From Bacteroidales bacterium (GTDB lineage Bacteria; Bacteroidota; Bacteroidia; Bacteroidales; VadinHA17): a DNA stretch of 64,000 nucleotides. Each line of letters opens with the position of its first letter. Positions within the stretch are counted from its first letter, which is position 1. The notes beneath the pieces are model-generated. The model did no database searches. It was not told where the DNA came from and saw only the letters and a program-made list of their open reading frames with translations. The translations under genes and the position numbers were made by a program. Positions 24,615 to 34,353 of the stretch are shown piece after piece. The DNA lies in contig WXFD01000034.1 in NCBI GenBank assembly GCA_009877105.1, forward strand, positions 35,548 through 99,547, given 5' to 3'.

Positions 24615-26408
24615 ATGTCAAAATACAGTATGCATCTTCTGGTATGTGGCGGAACAGGCTGTCATGCTTCTGAAAGCGATGCAATTTTATGGAATTTAAG
24701 AGATGAGCTGGAGGCAAAGGGATTATCGGACAAGGTCCAGGTGATCCTGACCGGCTGCTTCGGATTCTGTGAGAAGGGCCCCATTGTTAAGGTGATGCCC
24801 GATAATACATTTTATGTCCAGGTAAAACCTGATGATGCACAGGCCATTGTCGAAGAACACATTATTAAGGGAAGAAAAATTACCAGGCTTCTCTATCATG
24901 ATCCGAAGACAAAAGAGCCGGTAGGTGATTCAAAGCACATGGGATTTTTCAAGAAGCAGCTCAGGATAGTGCTCAGGAACTGCGGCTTTATAAATCCGGA
25001 AAACATTGATGAATATATTGCAAGGGACGGATATGAAGCCCTGGGACAGGTGCTTTCCGAAATGACGCCGGAACAGGTCATTGAAATAATAAAGGATTCC
25101 GGTCACAGGGGCCGCGGCGGGGCCGGATTCCCTACAGGATTCAAATGGGAAATAGCTCGCAGGAACAAGTCCGACGAGAAGTATGTTGTCTGCAATGCCG
25201 ATGAAGGAGACCCCGGTGCTTTCATGGACAGATCGGTTCTTGAAGGCGATCCCCATTCCGTCCTTGAGGCCATGACTATCTGCGGTTACAGTATCGGAGC
25301 ATCAAAAGGACTGATCTACGTCCGCGCCGAATATCCGCTCGCTATTCACAGACTCCAGGTCGCAATCAGGCAGGCACATGAGTACGGGCTCCTGGGCAAG
25401 AATATTCTTGGAACTGATTTCAGTTTTGATATTTCCCTCAGACTCGGTGCGGGAGCATTCGTATGCGGAGAGGAAACCGCACTGATACACTCCATGGAAG
25501 GCCACAGGGGCGAACCTACAATAAAGCCGCCGTTCCCGGCCGAATCAGGATATCGCGGGAAGCCAACAAACGTGAACAATGTTGAAACTTTTGCCTCCAT
25601 TCCTGTAATAATACTTAAAGGTGCTGAATGGTATAAACGCATAGGCACGGAAAAATCAAAAGGCACAAAGGTTTTTGCACTGGCCGGTAAAATCAACAAT
25701 GTGGGATTGATCGAGGTTCCGATGGGAACCACGCTGAGGGAGGTAATCTTCGAGATCGGCGGAGGAATCAGAAACGGCAAGAAATTCAAGGCTGTCCAAA
25801 CCGGAGGACCATCAGGAGGCTGCCTGACCGAAAAGCATCTTGACGTGCCAATTGATTTCGACAATCTTGTGGCTGCAGGGTCAATGATGGGATCGGGAGG
25901 AATGATCGTAATGGACGAGGATGACTGCATGGTGTCAGTGGCAAAGTATTTCCTCGATTTCACAGTTGAAGAATCGTGCGGCAAGTGCTCTCCGTGCAGA
26001 ATAGGAAATAAACGACTGTATGAACTCCTGAACCATATCTGCGAAGGAAAGGGCAATGTGAGTGATCTCGACCGGTTGCGCAACATGAGTCTTGTCATTA
26101 AGGATACTTCCCTGTGCGGACTGGGTCAGACCTCCCCAAACCCGGTGCTGTCCACCCTCGACAATTTCATGGATGAGTACATTGCACACGTGCGGGATAA
26201 GAAGTGTCCTGCCGGGAAATGCAAGGACCTGATGGAATACTATATTATACCCGAGAACTGCGTGGGCTGTACTGCATGCGCAAGAGTATGCCCCGTAAAT
26301 GCAATATCCGGTGAACGGAAGGAAATTCATTACATTAATCCTGAAGTCTGCATAAAATGCGGTGCGTGCATGGAGAAATGTAAGTTTGATGCAATAATTA
26401 TCAGATAA
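24615..26408 (+). CDS. hydB: NADH-binding hydrogenase subunit HydB (NuoF-like)
   Basis: A 597-residue flavoprotein subunit of a trimeric NAD-dependent [FeFe]-hydrogenase. Domains in order: thioredoxin-like [2Fe-2S] (Cys11, 16, 48, 52), NuoF-type FMN/NADH-binding domain with RGRGGAGFPTG from 165, SLBB, the NADH_4Fe-4S region with SCGKCSPCRIG near 455, and two C-terminal [4Fe-4S] motifs (about 549-595). It takes electrons from or gives them to NAD(H) in the cytosol, and in characterised trimeric enzymes it takes part in flavin-based bifurcation with ferredoxin. Its TAA overlaps the hydA ATG by one base (TAATG), indicating coupled translation. Confidence 0.95.
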   Translation: MSKYSMHLLVCGGTGCHASESDAILWNLRDELEAKGLSDKVQVILTGCFGFCEKGPIVKVMPDNTFYVQVKPDDAQAIVEEHIIKGRKITRLLYHDPKTKEPVGDSKHMGFFKKQLRIVLRNCGFINPENIDEYIARDGYEALGQVLSEMTPEQVIEIIKDSGHRGRGGAGFPTGFKWEIARRNKSDEKYVVCNADEGDPGAFMDRSVLEGDPHSVLEAMTICGYSIGASKGLIYVRAEYPLAIHRLQVAIRQAHEYGLLGKNILGTDFSFDISLRLGAGAFVCGEETALIHSMEGHRGEPTIKPPFPAESGYRGKPTNVNNVETFASIPVIILKGAEWYKRIGTEKSKGTKVFALAGKINNVGLIEVPMGTTLREVIFEIGGGIRNGKKFKAVQTGGPSGGCLTEKHLDVPIDFDNLVAAGSMMGSGGMIVMDEDDCMVSVAKYFLDFTVEESCGKCSPCRIGNKRLYELLNHICEGKGNVSDLDRLRNMSLVIKDTSLCGLGQTSPNPVLSTLDNFMDEYIAHVRDKKCPAGKCKDLMEYYIIPENCVGCTACARVCPVNAISGERKEIHYINPEVCIKCGACMEKCKFDAIIIR

Positions 26409-28198
26409 TGGGAAAAATGATGGAAACAGTAAGACTTACAATAGACAATAAGGAAATTGAGGTACCAAAAGGTACAACTATATATAAGGCAGCAAAACAG
26501 CTTGGAATAGAGATCCCCACGCTCTGCTATCTCCATCTCGATGATCTCAACATTGAGAATAAGCCTGGCGGATGCCGTATATGCGTTGCGGAAGTACAGG
26601 GCAGACGCAATCTTGCCCCCACATGCTCCACAAATTGCGAGAACGGCATGGTTGTGAAAACCCACACCACCAGGGTGCTTAACGCAAGGCGGACCGTAAT
26701 GGAATTTATTCTTTCCGACCATCCTACGGATTGCCTAGTTTGCCCCAAATCAGGCACATGCGAACTGCAGAATATGGCACACTTGCTCGGCATAAGGGAG
26801 ATACCGGGTGCGGAATATGCGGAGATGTCTAAATATAAGCCCGACACCTCTCCTTCCATAATCAGGGATCTCGACAAATGCATAATGTGCAGGAGATGCG
26901 AGATGATGTGCAATGATGTGCAGACTGTGGGTGCCCTTTCTGCAGTGAACCGCGGGTTCATGGCTGCGGTGGCACCTGCCTTCGAGCAGAACCTCGAGCA
27001 TTCCACCTGCACCTACTGCGGACAGTGTGTGGCAGTATGCCCGACAGGTGCACTTACTGAGGTTGATCATACACCGGAGGTACTGAGAGCACTTGCAGAT
27101 CCGACCAAAACGGTAATAGTCCAGACCGCACCTGCCGTGCGCGCAGCATTGGGAGAAGCATTCGGAATGGCTCCCGGGACCCTGGTGACGGGCAAAATGG
27201 TTGCAGCACTGAGAGCACTGGGATTCGACTATGTTTTTGATACCGACTTTGGAGCTGACCTCACAATTATGGAAGAAGGCACCGAGCTGCTCGACAGGAT
27301 CAAAAGGCATCTCAGCGGCGATACCACCGTAAGACTCCCGTTGCTTACATCCTGCTGCCCCGGATGGGTGAACTTCTTCGAGGAATATTTTCCCGACCTT
27401 AAGGATGTTCCCTCATCGGCCAAATCACCCCAGCAGATGTTCGGAGCAATTGCCAAATCATACTTCGCTGAAAAAATCAAGGTTGACAGGGAAAACCTTG
27501 TCGTTGTTTCAATCATGCCCTGTCTGGCAAAAAAATATGAATGCCAGAGAGAGGAATTCTCCGTTAACGGGAACAGGGATGTCGACTATTCAATCTCAAC
27601 CAGGGAGCTTGCAGCATTTATCAAGCAGGCAAACCTTGATCTGAACAACCTTGAAGATGAAGAATTCGATGCACCGCTCGGTGAATCGACAGGCGCAGGA
27701 GTTATTTTCGGTGCAACGGGCGGCGTCATTGAAGCTGCATGCAGAACTGCTTATGAAATGTATACAGGCAAAAAACTTGACAGGATCGATTTCACTGAAC
27801 TCAGGGGCCTGGAAGGTGTCCGTTCCGCTACCATCGACTTCGACGGCCTTCCGCTGAATATCGGTATTGCTCACGGACTTGGGAATGCAAGGAAGCTTCT
27901 CGATGACGTACGTTCAGGCAAATCCCAGTTCCATGCCATTGAGGTCATGGCCTGCCCGGGAGGATGTATCGGAGGCGGAGGCCAGCCGGCTCATCATGGC
28001 AATTCCGAAATAATAAAAGCCCGCGCTGCCGCAATCTACAGGGAAGACAGCAAAAAACCCCTGCGCAAATCGCACGAGAATCCGTTCATAATCAAACTTT
28101 ATGAAGAATATCTCGGTCATCCCAACAGCGAAAAGGCCCATCACCTGCTTCATACCAGGTATTTTGACAAAAAGAAGAAGGTCATTGTAAAACAGTAA
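26408..28198 (+). CDS. hydA: Catalytic [FeFe]-hydrogenase subunit HydA
   Basis: A 596-residue H2-producing/oxidising subunit. It has an N-terminal plant-type [2Fe-2S] (Cys40, 56, 59, 73), a His-ligated [4Fe-4S] (His105, Cys109, 112, 118), two [4Fe-4S] (158-168 and 201-211), and an H-cluster domain with all three canonical motifs: TSCCPGW (Cys316 proton relay, Cys317 ligand), MPCLAKK (Cys372) and MACPGGCIGGGGQ (Cys516, 520). The small-subunit segment lies at the C-terminus. The extra C-terminal [2Fe-2S] domain of Thermotoga HydA is absent. It is fully active by motif, unlike the sensor at 21107. The maturation genes hydE, hydF and hydG are not in the window. Confidence 0.97.
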   Translation: MGKMMETVRLTIDNKEIEVPKGTTIYKAAKQLGIEIPTLCYLHLDDLNIENKPGGCRICVAEVQGRRNLAPTCSTNCENGMVVKTHTTRVLNARRTVMEFILSDHPTDCLVCPKSGTCELQNMAHLLGIREIPGAEYAEMSKYKPDTSPSIIRDLDKCIMCRRCEMMCNDVQTVGALSAVNRGFMAAVAPAFEQNLEHSTCTYCGQCVAVCPTGALTEVDHTPEVLRALADPTKTVIVQTAPAVRAALGEAFGMAPGTLVTGKMVAALRALGFDYVFDTDFGADLTIMEEGTELLDRIKRHLSGDTTVRLPLLTSCCPGWVNFFEEYFPDLKDVPSSAKSPQQMFGAIAKSYFAEKIKVDRENLVVVSIMPCLAKKYECQREEFSVNGNRDVDYSISTRELAAFIKQANLDLNNLEDEEFDAPLGESTGAGVIFGATGGVIEAACRTAYEMYTGKKLDRIDFTELRGLEGVRSATIDFDGLPLNIGIAHGLGNARKLLDDVRSGKSQFHAIEVMACPGGCIGGGGQPAHHGNSEIIKARAAAIYREDSKKPLRKSHENPFIIKLYEEYLGHPNSEKAHHLLHTRYFDKKKKVIVKQ

Positions 28199-28234
28199 TT
28201 AAAACCGTTATGGACAATATAAAAATCAATTGCC

Positions 28235-28717
28235 ATGTCAAGTATTAAAATAGAATTGAGACAGGAAGATGTCAATAAAATAAAAGAAATCTGTACTTCA
28301 TTCAATAATGACCCACAGGAACTGATCAATATCCTTCATTCCTGCCAGGAGCATTTCGGTTATCTGCCGGCAGAAGTACAGGAGGTCATTTCGTCCGAAA
28401 CTGATGTTCCTGTTGCGCAGATCTACGGAGTCGTTACGTTCTATTCATTCTTTACCATGACTCCAAAAGGAAAACACCCTATCAGCATTTGCATGGGCAC
28501 GGCTTGTTATGTAAGGGGTGCCGAGAAAGTGCTTGAGGAATTCAAGAAAGAACTTAACCTCCAGGTGGGACAGACAACAAAAGACGGCAAGTTCTCCCTT
28601 TCAAACCTGAGATGCGTCGGTGCATGCGGTCTTGCACCCGTAGTGCTAATCGGGGACAAAACCTACGGCAGGGTGGCCCCCGATGATGTGAAAAAAATAA
28701 TCAAGGAATATGAGTGA
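28235..28717 (+). CDS. hydC: Hydrogenase subunit HydC (NuoE-like)
   Basis: A 160-residue NuoE-type thioredoxin-like [2Fe-2S] protein. Ligands are Cys86 and Cys91 (CMGTAC) and Cys127 and Cys131 (CVGAC); the helical N-terminal part (FGYLPAEVQEVISSE) is typical. It completes the HydABC complex and passes electrons toward the flavin of HydB. Here hydC is the last gene, 36 bp after hydA and followed by a clear terminator, whereas in many Firmicutes it precedes hydB. Confidence 0.95.
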   Translation: MSSIKIELRQEDVNKIKEICTSFNNDPQELINILHSCQEHFGYLPAEVQEVISSETDVPVAQIYGVVTFYSFFTMTPKGKHPISICMGTACYVRGAEKVLEEFKKELNLQVGQTTKDGKFSLSNLRCVGACGLAPVVLIGDKTYGRVAPDDVKKIIKEYE

Positions 28718-28744
28718 TTCTTTAAATGATTGATTTTTAGGTTG

Positions 28745-28777
28745 AAAACCGGGGTTGACATACAATCCCGGTTTTTT
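28745..28777 (+). terminator. Intrinsic terminator of the hydrogenase operon
   Basis: AAAACCGGG (28745-28753), a 13-nt loop, then CCCGGTTTTTT (28767-28777), 27 bp after the hydC stop. The T-run is part of the right arm and tail. Confidence 0.8.
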
Positions 28778-28848
28778 ATCCCTTGCCCGTTATGAAAAAT
28801 AATATTATTACCTTTAGAGATCAGAATATTAATTCAAATAAGTTGAAA

Positions 28849-29547
28849 ATGAATGTTCACAAAGGTGTAAATCACAAGATGGCTGTTGTTCCCCTCATTG
28901 CAGGCTTCCTGTTTTTTGCAGTTTCAGAACTGACAGCCCAGGAAAAACCATGTATTGTCAAACATCCTGCCCTTTCGGAAAAATATTCAGGCGATTGTAA
29001 AAACGGGCTGGCAAACGGAAAAGGAGCTGCGCAAGGCATTGACAAATACCATGGCCAGTTCAGGAATGGCCTGCCGCATGGCAAAGGCACTTATATCTGG
29101 GCCGACGGAACCCACTACACGGGGCAGTTCAAAAACGGACTCAAAGACGGGAAAGGCACACTGGTAACCAAAGATTCTACTGTAACCGGTTACTGGCAAG
29201 AGGACAGGTATATCGGGAAAAGAATTGTCGCGCCGTACCAGATAACACGCAGCATCAGCATAACAAGAACGACATTCAAAAAGATCCCCGGAACGGGAAA
29301 CTACGTGAGGATAAAGTTTATCAGGGGGGGCAGTGAGAATATCGATATTCTGGATTTTTCACTTGCCCACGACAGCGGAGAACAATACCGTCTCGGGCAA
29401 AGCTACGGTATCCAGAACGCACTGTTCCCGCTTTCAGTAATTATAAGATTCAAGGCCTGGAACTTCTTCCACACAGCACAATATGAAGCAAACCTGGAAT
29501 TTGTCATTAACGAACCGGCTACCTGGGAAGTAACAGTCAATTACTAG
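28849..29547 (+). CDS. Secreted MORN-repeat protein
   Basis: The mature part contains three MORN-like repeats (YSGDCKNGLANGKG, YHGQFRNGLPHGKG and YTGQFKNGLKDGKG) followed by a variant unit and a beta-rich C-terminal domain of about 100 residues that I do not recognise. The frame is open from a TTG at 28783, with ATGs at 28792, 28849 and 28879. I chose 28849 because MNVHKGVNHK makes a basic n-region in front of the hydrophobic run ending ELTAQ, a normal signal peptide. MORN repeats often bind lipids or proteins at membranes; the role here is unknown. It stands between the hydrogenase terminator and the patatin gene. Confidence 0.75.
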   Translation: MNVHKGVNHKMAVVPLIAGFLFFAVSELTAQEKPCIVKHPALSEKYSGDCKNGLANGKGAAQGIDKYHGQFRNGLPHGKGTYIWADGTHYTGQFKNGLKDGKGTLVTKDSTVTGYWQEDRYIGKRIVAPYQITRSISITRTTFKKIPGTGNYVRIKFIRGGSENIDILDFSLAHDSGEQYRLGQSYGIQNALFPLSVIIRFKAWNFFHTAQYEANLEFVINEPATWEVTVNY

Positions 29548-29679
29548 AATAATTATTCCGTAGTGTTGTCGTGAATCATGCCGGGAAATGCACATTTTCA
29601 TTGTAATTCCAACGCATTGGTTTCAGGTTTGCCTTTTCCGGGATATGACATCTGCAACTATAATACCCGTGCAATAACC

Positions 29680-31974
29680 ATGAACTCCGCATCCGCACGT
29701 TTCAGAATGAATTATTTCTGTAATCCCGGGTACCTTATTATTCCCGTCCTGTTGCTGGTGTGCCAGTACTTTCCCGTTCAGGCTCAACAGAAAAATGCAA
29801 GGCCCAGGGTCGGGCTGGCTCTCAGTGGAGGCGGCTCTCTTGGCATGGCACATGTCGGCGTTCTGAAAGTTATGGAGGAAGCCGGCCTCAGACCCGATCT
29901 GATTACCGGTGTCAGCATGGGAAGCATTGTGGGCGGTATGTATGCAATCGGCTACAGTCCTGACAGCCTGCATAAAATACTGAAAAACACCGACTGGAGC
30001 TACATACTTACCAATAATCTTCCGGAAAACAAAATCAGCTTCACCGAAAAGCATAATTTCAAGAACAGCATTATGTCACTTCCGGTATCTTCCGGGAAAA
30101 AAATAAGCCTTCCCTCGGGGCTGATTAACGGCCAGCAGATTGAGAACATGCTTAGCTATTATGCCTGGCCGTCAGCAGCAATCAACGACTTCATGAAACT
30201 ACCGATCCCTTTCAAATGCCTGGGTACCGATATCATCACCACCAGCATTGTTGAACTGAAATCCGGATACCTCCCCGAAGCAATGAGAGCCAGTATGGCC
30301 GTACCATCAATATTCACACCCGTGAGGATTGACAAATCCCTGCTCATTGACGGGGGTGTTCTCAGGAACATAGCCGTGAGCGAATTGCAGGAAATGGGTG
30401 CAGGTATCATAATCGGATCATATACAGGGTTCCACCCTTACAAGGAAGAAGACCTCCATTCCGCTGCCGGTATACTTAAGCAGATCGGATTCCTGCAAAG
30501 CGTGATAGATTACAACGAGGAGAAAAAAAAACTCGATATTGTAATCGAACCGGATCTGAAGGATTATTCCTCAACAGTTTTTACAAATGTCGATTCAATC
30601 ATTCAAAGAGGATACAAGGCTGCCCTTCCGTTCAAACCCGTTTTCAAAAAACTGGCTGATTCCCTGAACCGCCTTGGTGTGCAGAAAACGCCGGAATTCA
30701 TTCTCGACAGGCAATACTATTCATTCGACAAGGTAAGGGTCGAGGGGAACAAGATTTATTCCGAAGACCAGATACTTGGTGTTCTCGATATCAAGCCAGG
30801 TGACCTTGTGAACAAGCAATTCATTACGGAAAAAATCGAACTGCTTTATGGAAAGGCATGGTTCGACAAGGTGAATTACAGGATTGAACCCGTGAATAAT
30901 TCCCTGCATCTTGTTATTAACTGCATTGAGAGGGAAAAAGTCATCATTTATGGTTCAGTGTATTATGACAATGCAATAAGGTCGGGAATAATTCTTTCCG
31001 CCTCTCTTAAAAATCTGATCATCCCCAGGAGCTCAATTGACATCGATGCATTCATAGGCCAGTATTACAGGTTCAGATTAAATGCAATCCAGTTTGTTGA
31101 CAGGAACCAGAAGCTGGGATTGTCGGTGTTAATGAATGCCGCTAATACAATAATCCCTGCAATGACATTCAGGGAAGAAACCGGACAGTTTTCAAACAGA
31201 ACATACAACCTCGATATTGGCCTCAGCAGAATGATAGGGCTGAATGCAATGAGCAGCCTGTCAGCATCCCTTGAAAGCTTTAATCTTGTTCCCGGATATA
31301 TTTCGGCAGCAAATCTGAAAAGAGTTTCATTAAACTCATACTCAATAAACTATCAGTACCAGGCAAATACTGTTGATAAAAAATACTACCCGAACCGGGG
31401 CACAATATCAAATATTGCGATAAACACTGCAAAGCCCATATCAGCCAGGGTAAAAACCTTGCAATCCGACAGGAGATACGACAGAAATTTTCCTGATGAT
31501 TTCGGATTCAGAAGAACCTATACCTTAACAGGCAATATCAGGCATTTCTTCTACGCAGGCAAAAAAACAACCCTCAGTGTAAAAGGCAGTCTGTTGTATA
31601 ATTATCATGTCGATTCAGCACTTTCACACAATAATTATTATTACGTGGGAGGAATTGGCAGCACTACCGGAAGATCGATTCCCATGACAGGTTTTCACGC
31701 GAACGAAATTCCCGCCGAAAGGTTTGCCTCGCTCGGCTTTGATACCGACATTGAACTCCTGAGGGACCTTCATCTCGAACTGATGACTGATGCCGGTATT
31801 GCCCGTGAAGTCATATCAAATAGGGAACTATCATATATGGGAGGCCTGGGACTGGGCCTGGGATATATGTCAATAATTGGCCCGGTAAGAGTCGGATTTA
31901 TGTACGGACTAAGCAGCAGGGTAAGATATTTCAGCAATTTCAAGGGATTTATTGCAATTGGATTCAATTTCTGA
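29680..31974 (+). CDS. Patatin-like phospholipase with POTRA and outer-membrane barrel (type Vd-like)
   Basis: After a signal peptide (hydrophobic PGYLIIPVLLLV, cleavage near PVQAQ) comes a patatin domain: oxyanion loop GGGSLG at 50-55, nucleophile Ser79 in GVSMG, and catalytic Asp224 in IDGGVLRN. A POTRA-like segment follows (FDKVRVEGNKIYSEDQIL, about 685 codons of the gene remaining in barrel and linker), and the C-terminus is a BamA-type 16-stranded barrel ending in aromatic GFIAIGFNF. This matches PlpD-type proteins, which hydrolyse phospholipids at or beyond the outer membrane. The frame is open from 29578; the ATG at 29680 gives a sensible signal sequence. Confidence 0.9.
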   Translation: MNSASARFRMNYFCNPGYLIIPVLLLVCQYFPVQAQQKNARPRVGLALSGGGSLGMAHVGVLKVMEEAGLRPDLITGVSMGSIVGGMYAIGYSPDSLHKILKNTDWSYILTNNLPENKISFTEKHNFKNSIMSLPVSSGKKISLPSGLINGQQIENMLSYYAWPSAAINDFMKLPIPFKCLGTDIITTSIVELKSGYLPEAMRASMAVPSIFTPVRIDKSLLIDGGVLRNIAVSELQEMGAGIIIGSYTGFHPYKEEDLHSAAGILKQIGFLQSVIDYNEEKKKLDIVIEPDLKDYSSTVFTNVDSIIQRGYKAALPFKPVFKKLADSLNRLGVQKTPEFILDRQYYSFDKVRVEGNKIYSEDQILGVLDIKPGDLVNKQFITEKIELLYGKAWFDKVNYRIEPVNNSLHLVINCIEREKVIIYGSVYYDNAIRSGIILSASLKNLIIPRSSIDIDAFIGQYYRFRLNAIQFVDRNQKLGLSVLMNAANTIIPAMTFREETGQFSNRTYNLDIGLSRMIGLNAMSSLSASLESFNLVPGYISAANLKRVSLNSYSINYQYQANTVDKKYYPNRGTISNIAINTAKPISARVKTLQSDRRYDRNFPDDFGFRRTYTLTGNIRHFFYAGKKTTLSVKGSLLYNYHVDSALSHNNYYYVGGIGSTTGRSIPMTGFHANEIPAERFASLGFDTDIELLRDLHLELMTDAGIAREVISNRELSYMGGLGLGLGYMSIIGPVRVGFMYGLSSRVRYFSNFKGFIAIGFNF

Positions 31975-32093
31975 TATCCCTGGGATAACACAACGGATTT
32001 TGCCTTTCTTTCATCCTAAACCGCTGCAGGTATCTGGCTTTGGCTGAATATTCCGGCCCGATTGTTGTATGTAACTATTTAACAATTCATGTC

Positions 32094-32112
32094 TCCTGAA
32101 TTGAATTCAGGA
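32094..32112 (+). promoter_or_regulatory. 19-bp palindrome covering the ribosome-binding site of the TPR gene
   Basis: TCCTGAATT-G-AATTCAGGA is a perfect 9-bp inverted repeat around one base. Its right arm ends in AGGA, 9 nt before the ATG at 32122, so an RNA hairpin would mask this site; it may instead be a DNA operator. Confidence 0.45.
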
Positions 32113-32121
32113 ATTAACTCA

Positions 32122-34353
32122 ATGGATATAAAAAAAGTCATACAACAGCACAGGCAGTTAAGCAAACTGATATCTGCCAAGCGTATCAAGCAAAGTCTTG
32201 ACATACTGCATGATATGATCAATATGTCATTACAGGGCGATCTTCGCGACGAATACAACAACATTGAAATGACTTACCGGAATATGCTGACCTACACTAT
32301 TGACGGCATAAATGATCCTGAACGAAGCAAGGTATATACCAAGCTGATTCAGTCAATTCTGGAACTGTCTGACCGTTCGAAACAGGACATATTGTCACAT
32401 TATTCGGGCTGGCATACCTACTGGGTAAGGCAGCAGACTGAAAAAGAACAGAAACTTACAGGCAGATCGATCGTGGAAACGGTTGATGATCTTATGTTCA
32501 AATCTGAGCTTGATGAATGGCTCAGAATAAGCAGTGAAGTAAATCCTGATCCCGAATCACAGCTGTCGCTCCAGCATAAAAACCTGATAAAAAATATTTT
32601 CAATCATTTGTGGCTGACAGATTATTATGGCGAGGCTGAAGAAAGCCTTATCAGGATAATTATGAATTCAGGAAAATTCAGGTGGTTTGAATCGGGTTTG
32701 TTTGTTAGTGCAATAACACTAAGTGCCCTGAGGGTATGGCAGCCTGAAAAGCTTTTCTTCCTGATTGATTTTTATGAAACGGGGGGAGAACAGGTAATGG
32801 AACGAGCTCTTTCGGGCCTTATTCTTACTCTGCACTACTATGACTCGAGAGTGCCACTTTATCCGGAACTCATGGCGAAAATTGCAGATATCGGGAAGGA
32901 TGCCGGGTTCAGGGAAAGATCGAAGATCATAATACTGCAGATAATCAGATCGCGTGAAACAGAGGGCCTGAGTAAAAAACTTCATGAAGAGATACTTCCC
33001 AAAGTGGCGAAGCTCAAGCCAAGAATCGAAGAAAAATTTGATCTTGACAATATATTGCCGAGGGAAAAGAATGAGGACAAGAACCCTGACTGGACAGAAA
33101 TGTTCAATGAATCTGAAGAGATCTTTAAAACCATGGAAGAGCTTACCAAGCTGCAGATGGAGGGAGCCGATGTTTATATGTCAGCCTTTGCCAATTTAAA
33201 GCATTTTGATTTCTTCAGGGATTTCCAGAACTGGTTTGTACCTTTTCATCCCGATCATGAAGTGGTAAATGAAATCTTCAGGGATGAAATTCTGGGCGGG
33301 GAGACCAATGAGTTGGCAGAAGCACTCTTTAAAACACCGTTTATCTGCAATTCCGACAAGTTTTCATTGCTTTTAAACCTGAAATATCTGCCCGCGTCGC
33401 AAAAAACCATGATGCTGAAGGTATTCAGGCTTGAACTTGAGGGTCTGCACCAGGGTGATGATACGGATGTATCCACGGATCCATATAAAAATTTCAGAAC
33501 CAATGTAACCCAGTACCTGCACGATCTGTATCGTTTTTACAAGTTGTCTCCTTATAAGAAGGAATTTGAAGACCTGTTCACGGGAAAACTCGACATTTAC
33601 AATTCCGAGTTTTTCAGGATGACATGCAATGCATGCGAAGCCGAAGCAGGGCTGGCAGATTATTTTTTCAGCAAGAACTACTATGCTGATGCCCTGGAGC
33701 TTTTTCTGAAGCAGTTGAACTCCAGGCCCGATGAACCGCAATTATATGAGAAGATAGCTTTTTGTTACCAGAAGGAAGAAAATTTTGAGGATGCCCTCAA
33801 ATTTTATCAGAGAGCTGAACTGATTGAAAGGAAGGTATGGACGCTGAAAAAGATAGGACTATGCCTCAGGAGGCTGGGCAGAAAAGAAGAAGCTCTTGAC
33901 TATTACCTTCAGGCAGGAGCCATGGATCCTGAGAATATCCATACTTCAATTATGACAGGTCATTGTTATCTCGACCTGAATGACTATGAATCGGCCCTCA
34001 GGTATTACTTCAGGGTGGAATACAATGATCCTGGTAATCTTAATATTCTGAGACCCATTGCATTCTGCTATCTTGCACTGGGACGTTTTGACGAATCGGA
34101 AAAATACTATGACAGGCTGGCTTCAGGCCATCTTAATGCTCACGATTATATCAACAAAGGACATCTTGCACTGTGCCGCGGAAGAAAAAAGGAGGCTGCC
34201 GATCTTTACCGTCTAAGCATTCAGACTAACGGGATAACACTCGAGGAGTTCATTGCCGCTTTCTGGGACGATCAGCCTTTACTGGTATCTCTGGGGGTAA
34301 ACCCCGACGATCTGCCCATAATTCTTGACTATGTGGCTTTTTCAGTTGCATGA
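32122..34353 (+). CDS. Large tetratricopeptide-repeat protein
   Basis: A 743-residue cytosolic protein, helical throughout, with TPR units in the last 200 residues. Repeats include YADALELFLKQLNSRPDEPQ, FEDALKFYQRAELIE, KEEALDYYLQAGAMDPEN, YESALRYYFRVEYNDPGN and FDESEKYYDRLASG. The first 500 residues are helical and charged without a known catalytic motif. It has no signal peptide or membrane segment. An alternative ATG at 32089 lies before the palindrome; MDIKKVIQQHRQL is preferred for the AGGA spacing. It probably serves as a protein-interaction scaffold; I do not recognise a specific role. Its end overlaps the convergent Spy-like gene by 12 bp. Confidence 0.82.
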   Translation: MDIKKVIQQHRQLSKLISAKRIKQSLDILHDMINMSLQGDLRDEYNNIEMTYRNMLTYTIDGINDPERSKVYTKLIQSILELSDRSKQDILSHYSGWHTYWVRQQTEKEQKLTGRSIVETVDDLMFKSELDEWLRISSEVNPDPESQLSLQHKNLIKNIFNHLWLTDYYGEAEESLIRIIMNSGKFRWFESGLFVSAITLSALRVWQPEKLFFLIDFYETGGEQVMERALSGLILTLHYYDSRVPLYPELMAKIADIGKDAGFRERSKIIILQIIRSRETEGLSKKLHEEILPKVAKLKPRIEEKFDLDNILPREKNEDKNPDWTEMFNESEEIFKTMEELTKLQMEGADVYMSAFANLKHFDFFRDFQNWFVPFHPDHEVVNEIFRDEILGGETNELAEALFKTPFICNSDKFSLLLNLKYLPASQKTMMLKVFRLELEGLHQGDDTDVSTDPYKNFRTNVTQYLHDLYRFYKLSPYKKEFEDLFTGKLDIYNSEFFRMTCNACEAEAGLADYFFSKNYYADALELFLKQLNSRPDEPQLYEKIAFCYQKEENFEDALKFYQRAELIERKVWTLKKIGLCLRRLGRKEEALDYYLQAGAMDPENIHTSIMTGHCYLDLNDYESALRYYFRVEYNDPGNLNILRPIAFCYLALGRFDESEKYYDRLASGHLNAHDYINKGHLALCRGRKKEAADLYRLSIQTNGITLEEFIAAFWDDQPLLVSLGVNPDDLPIILDYVAFSVA

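Noticed and set aside
25346..26098. 250-codon open frame on the minus strand opposite hydB
   Set aside because: It lies wholly inside hydB, has no family resemblance and reflects the codon bias of the real gene on the other strand.
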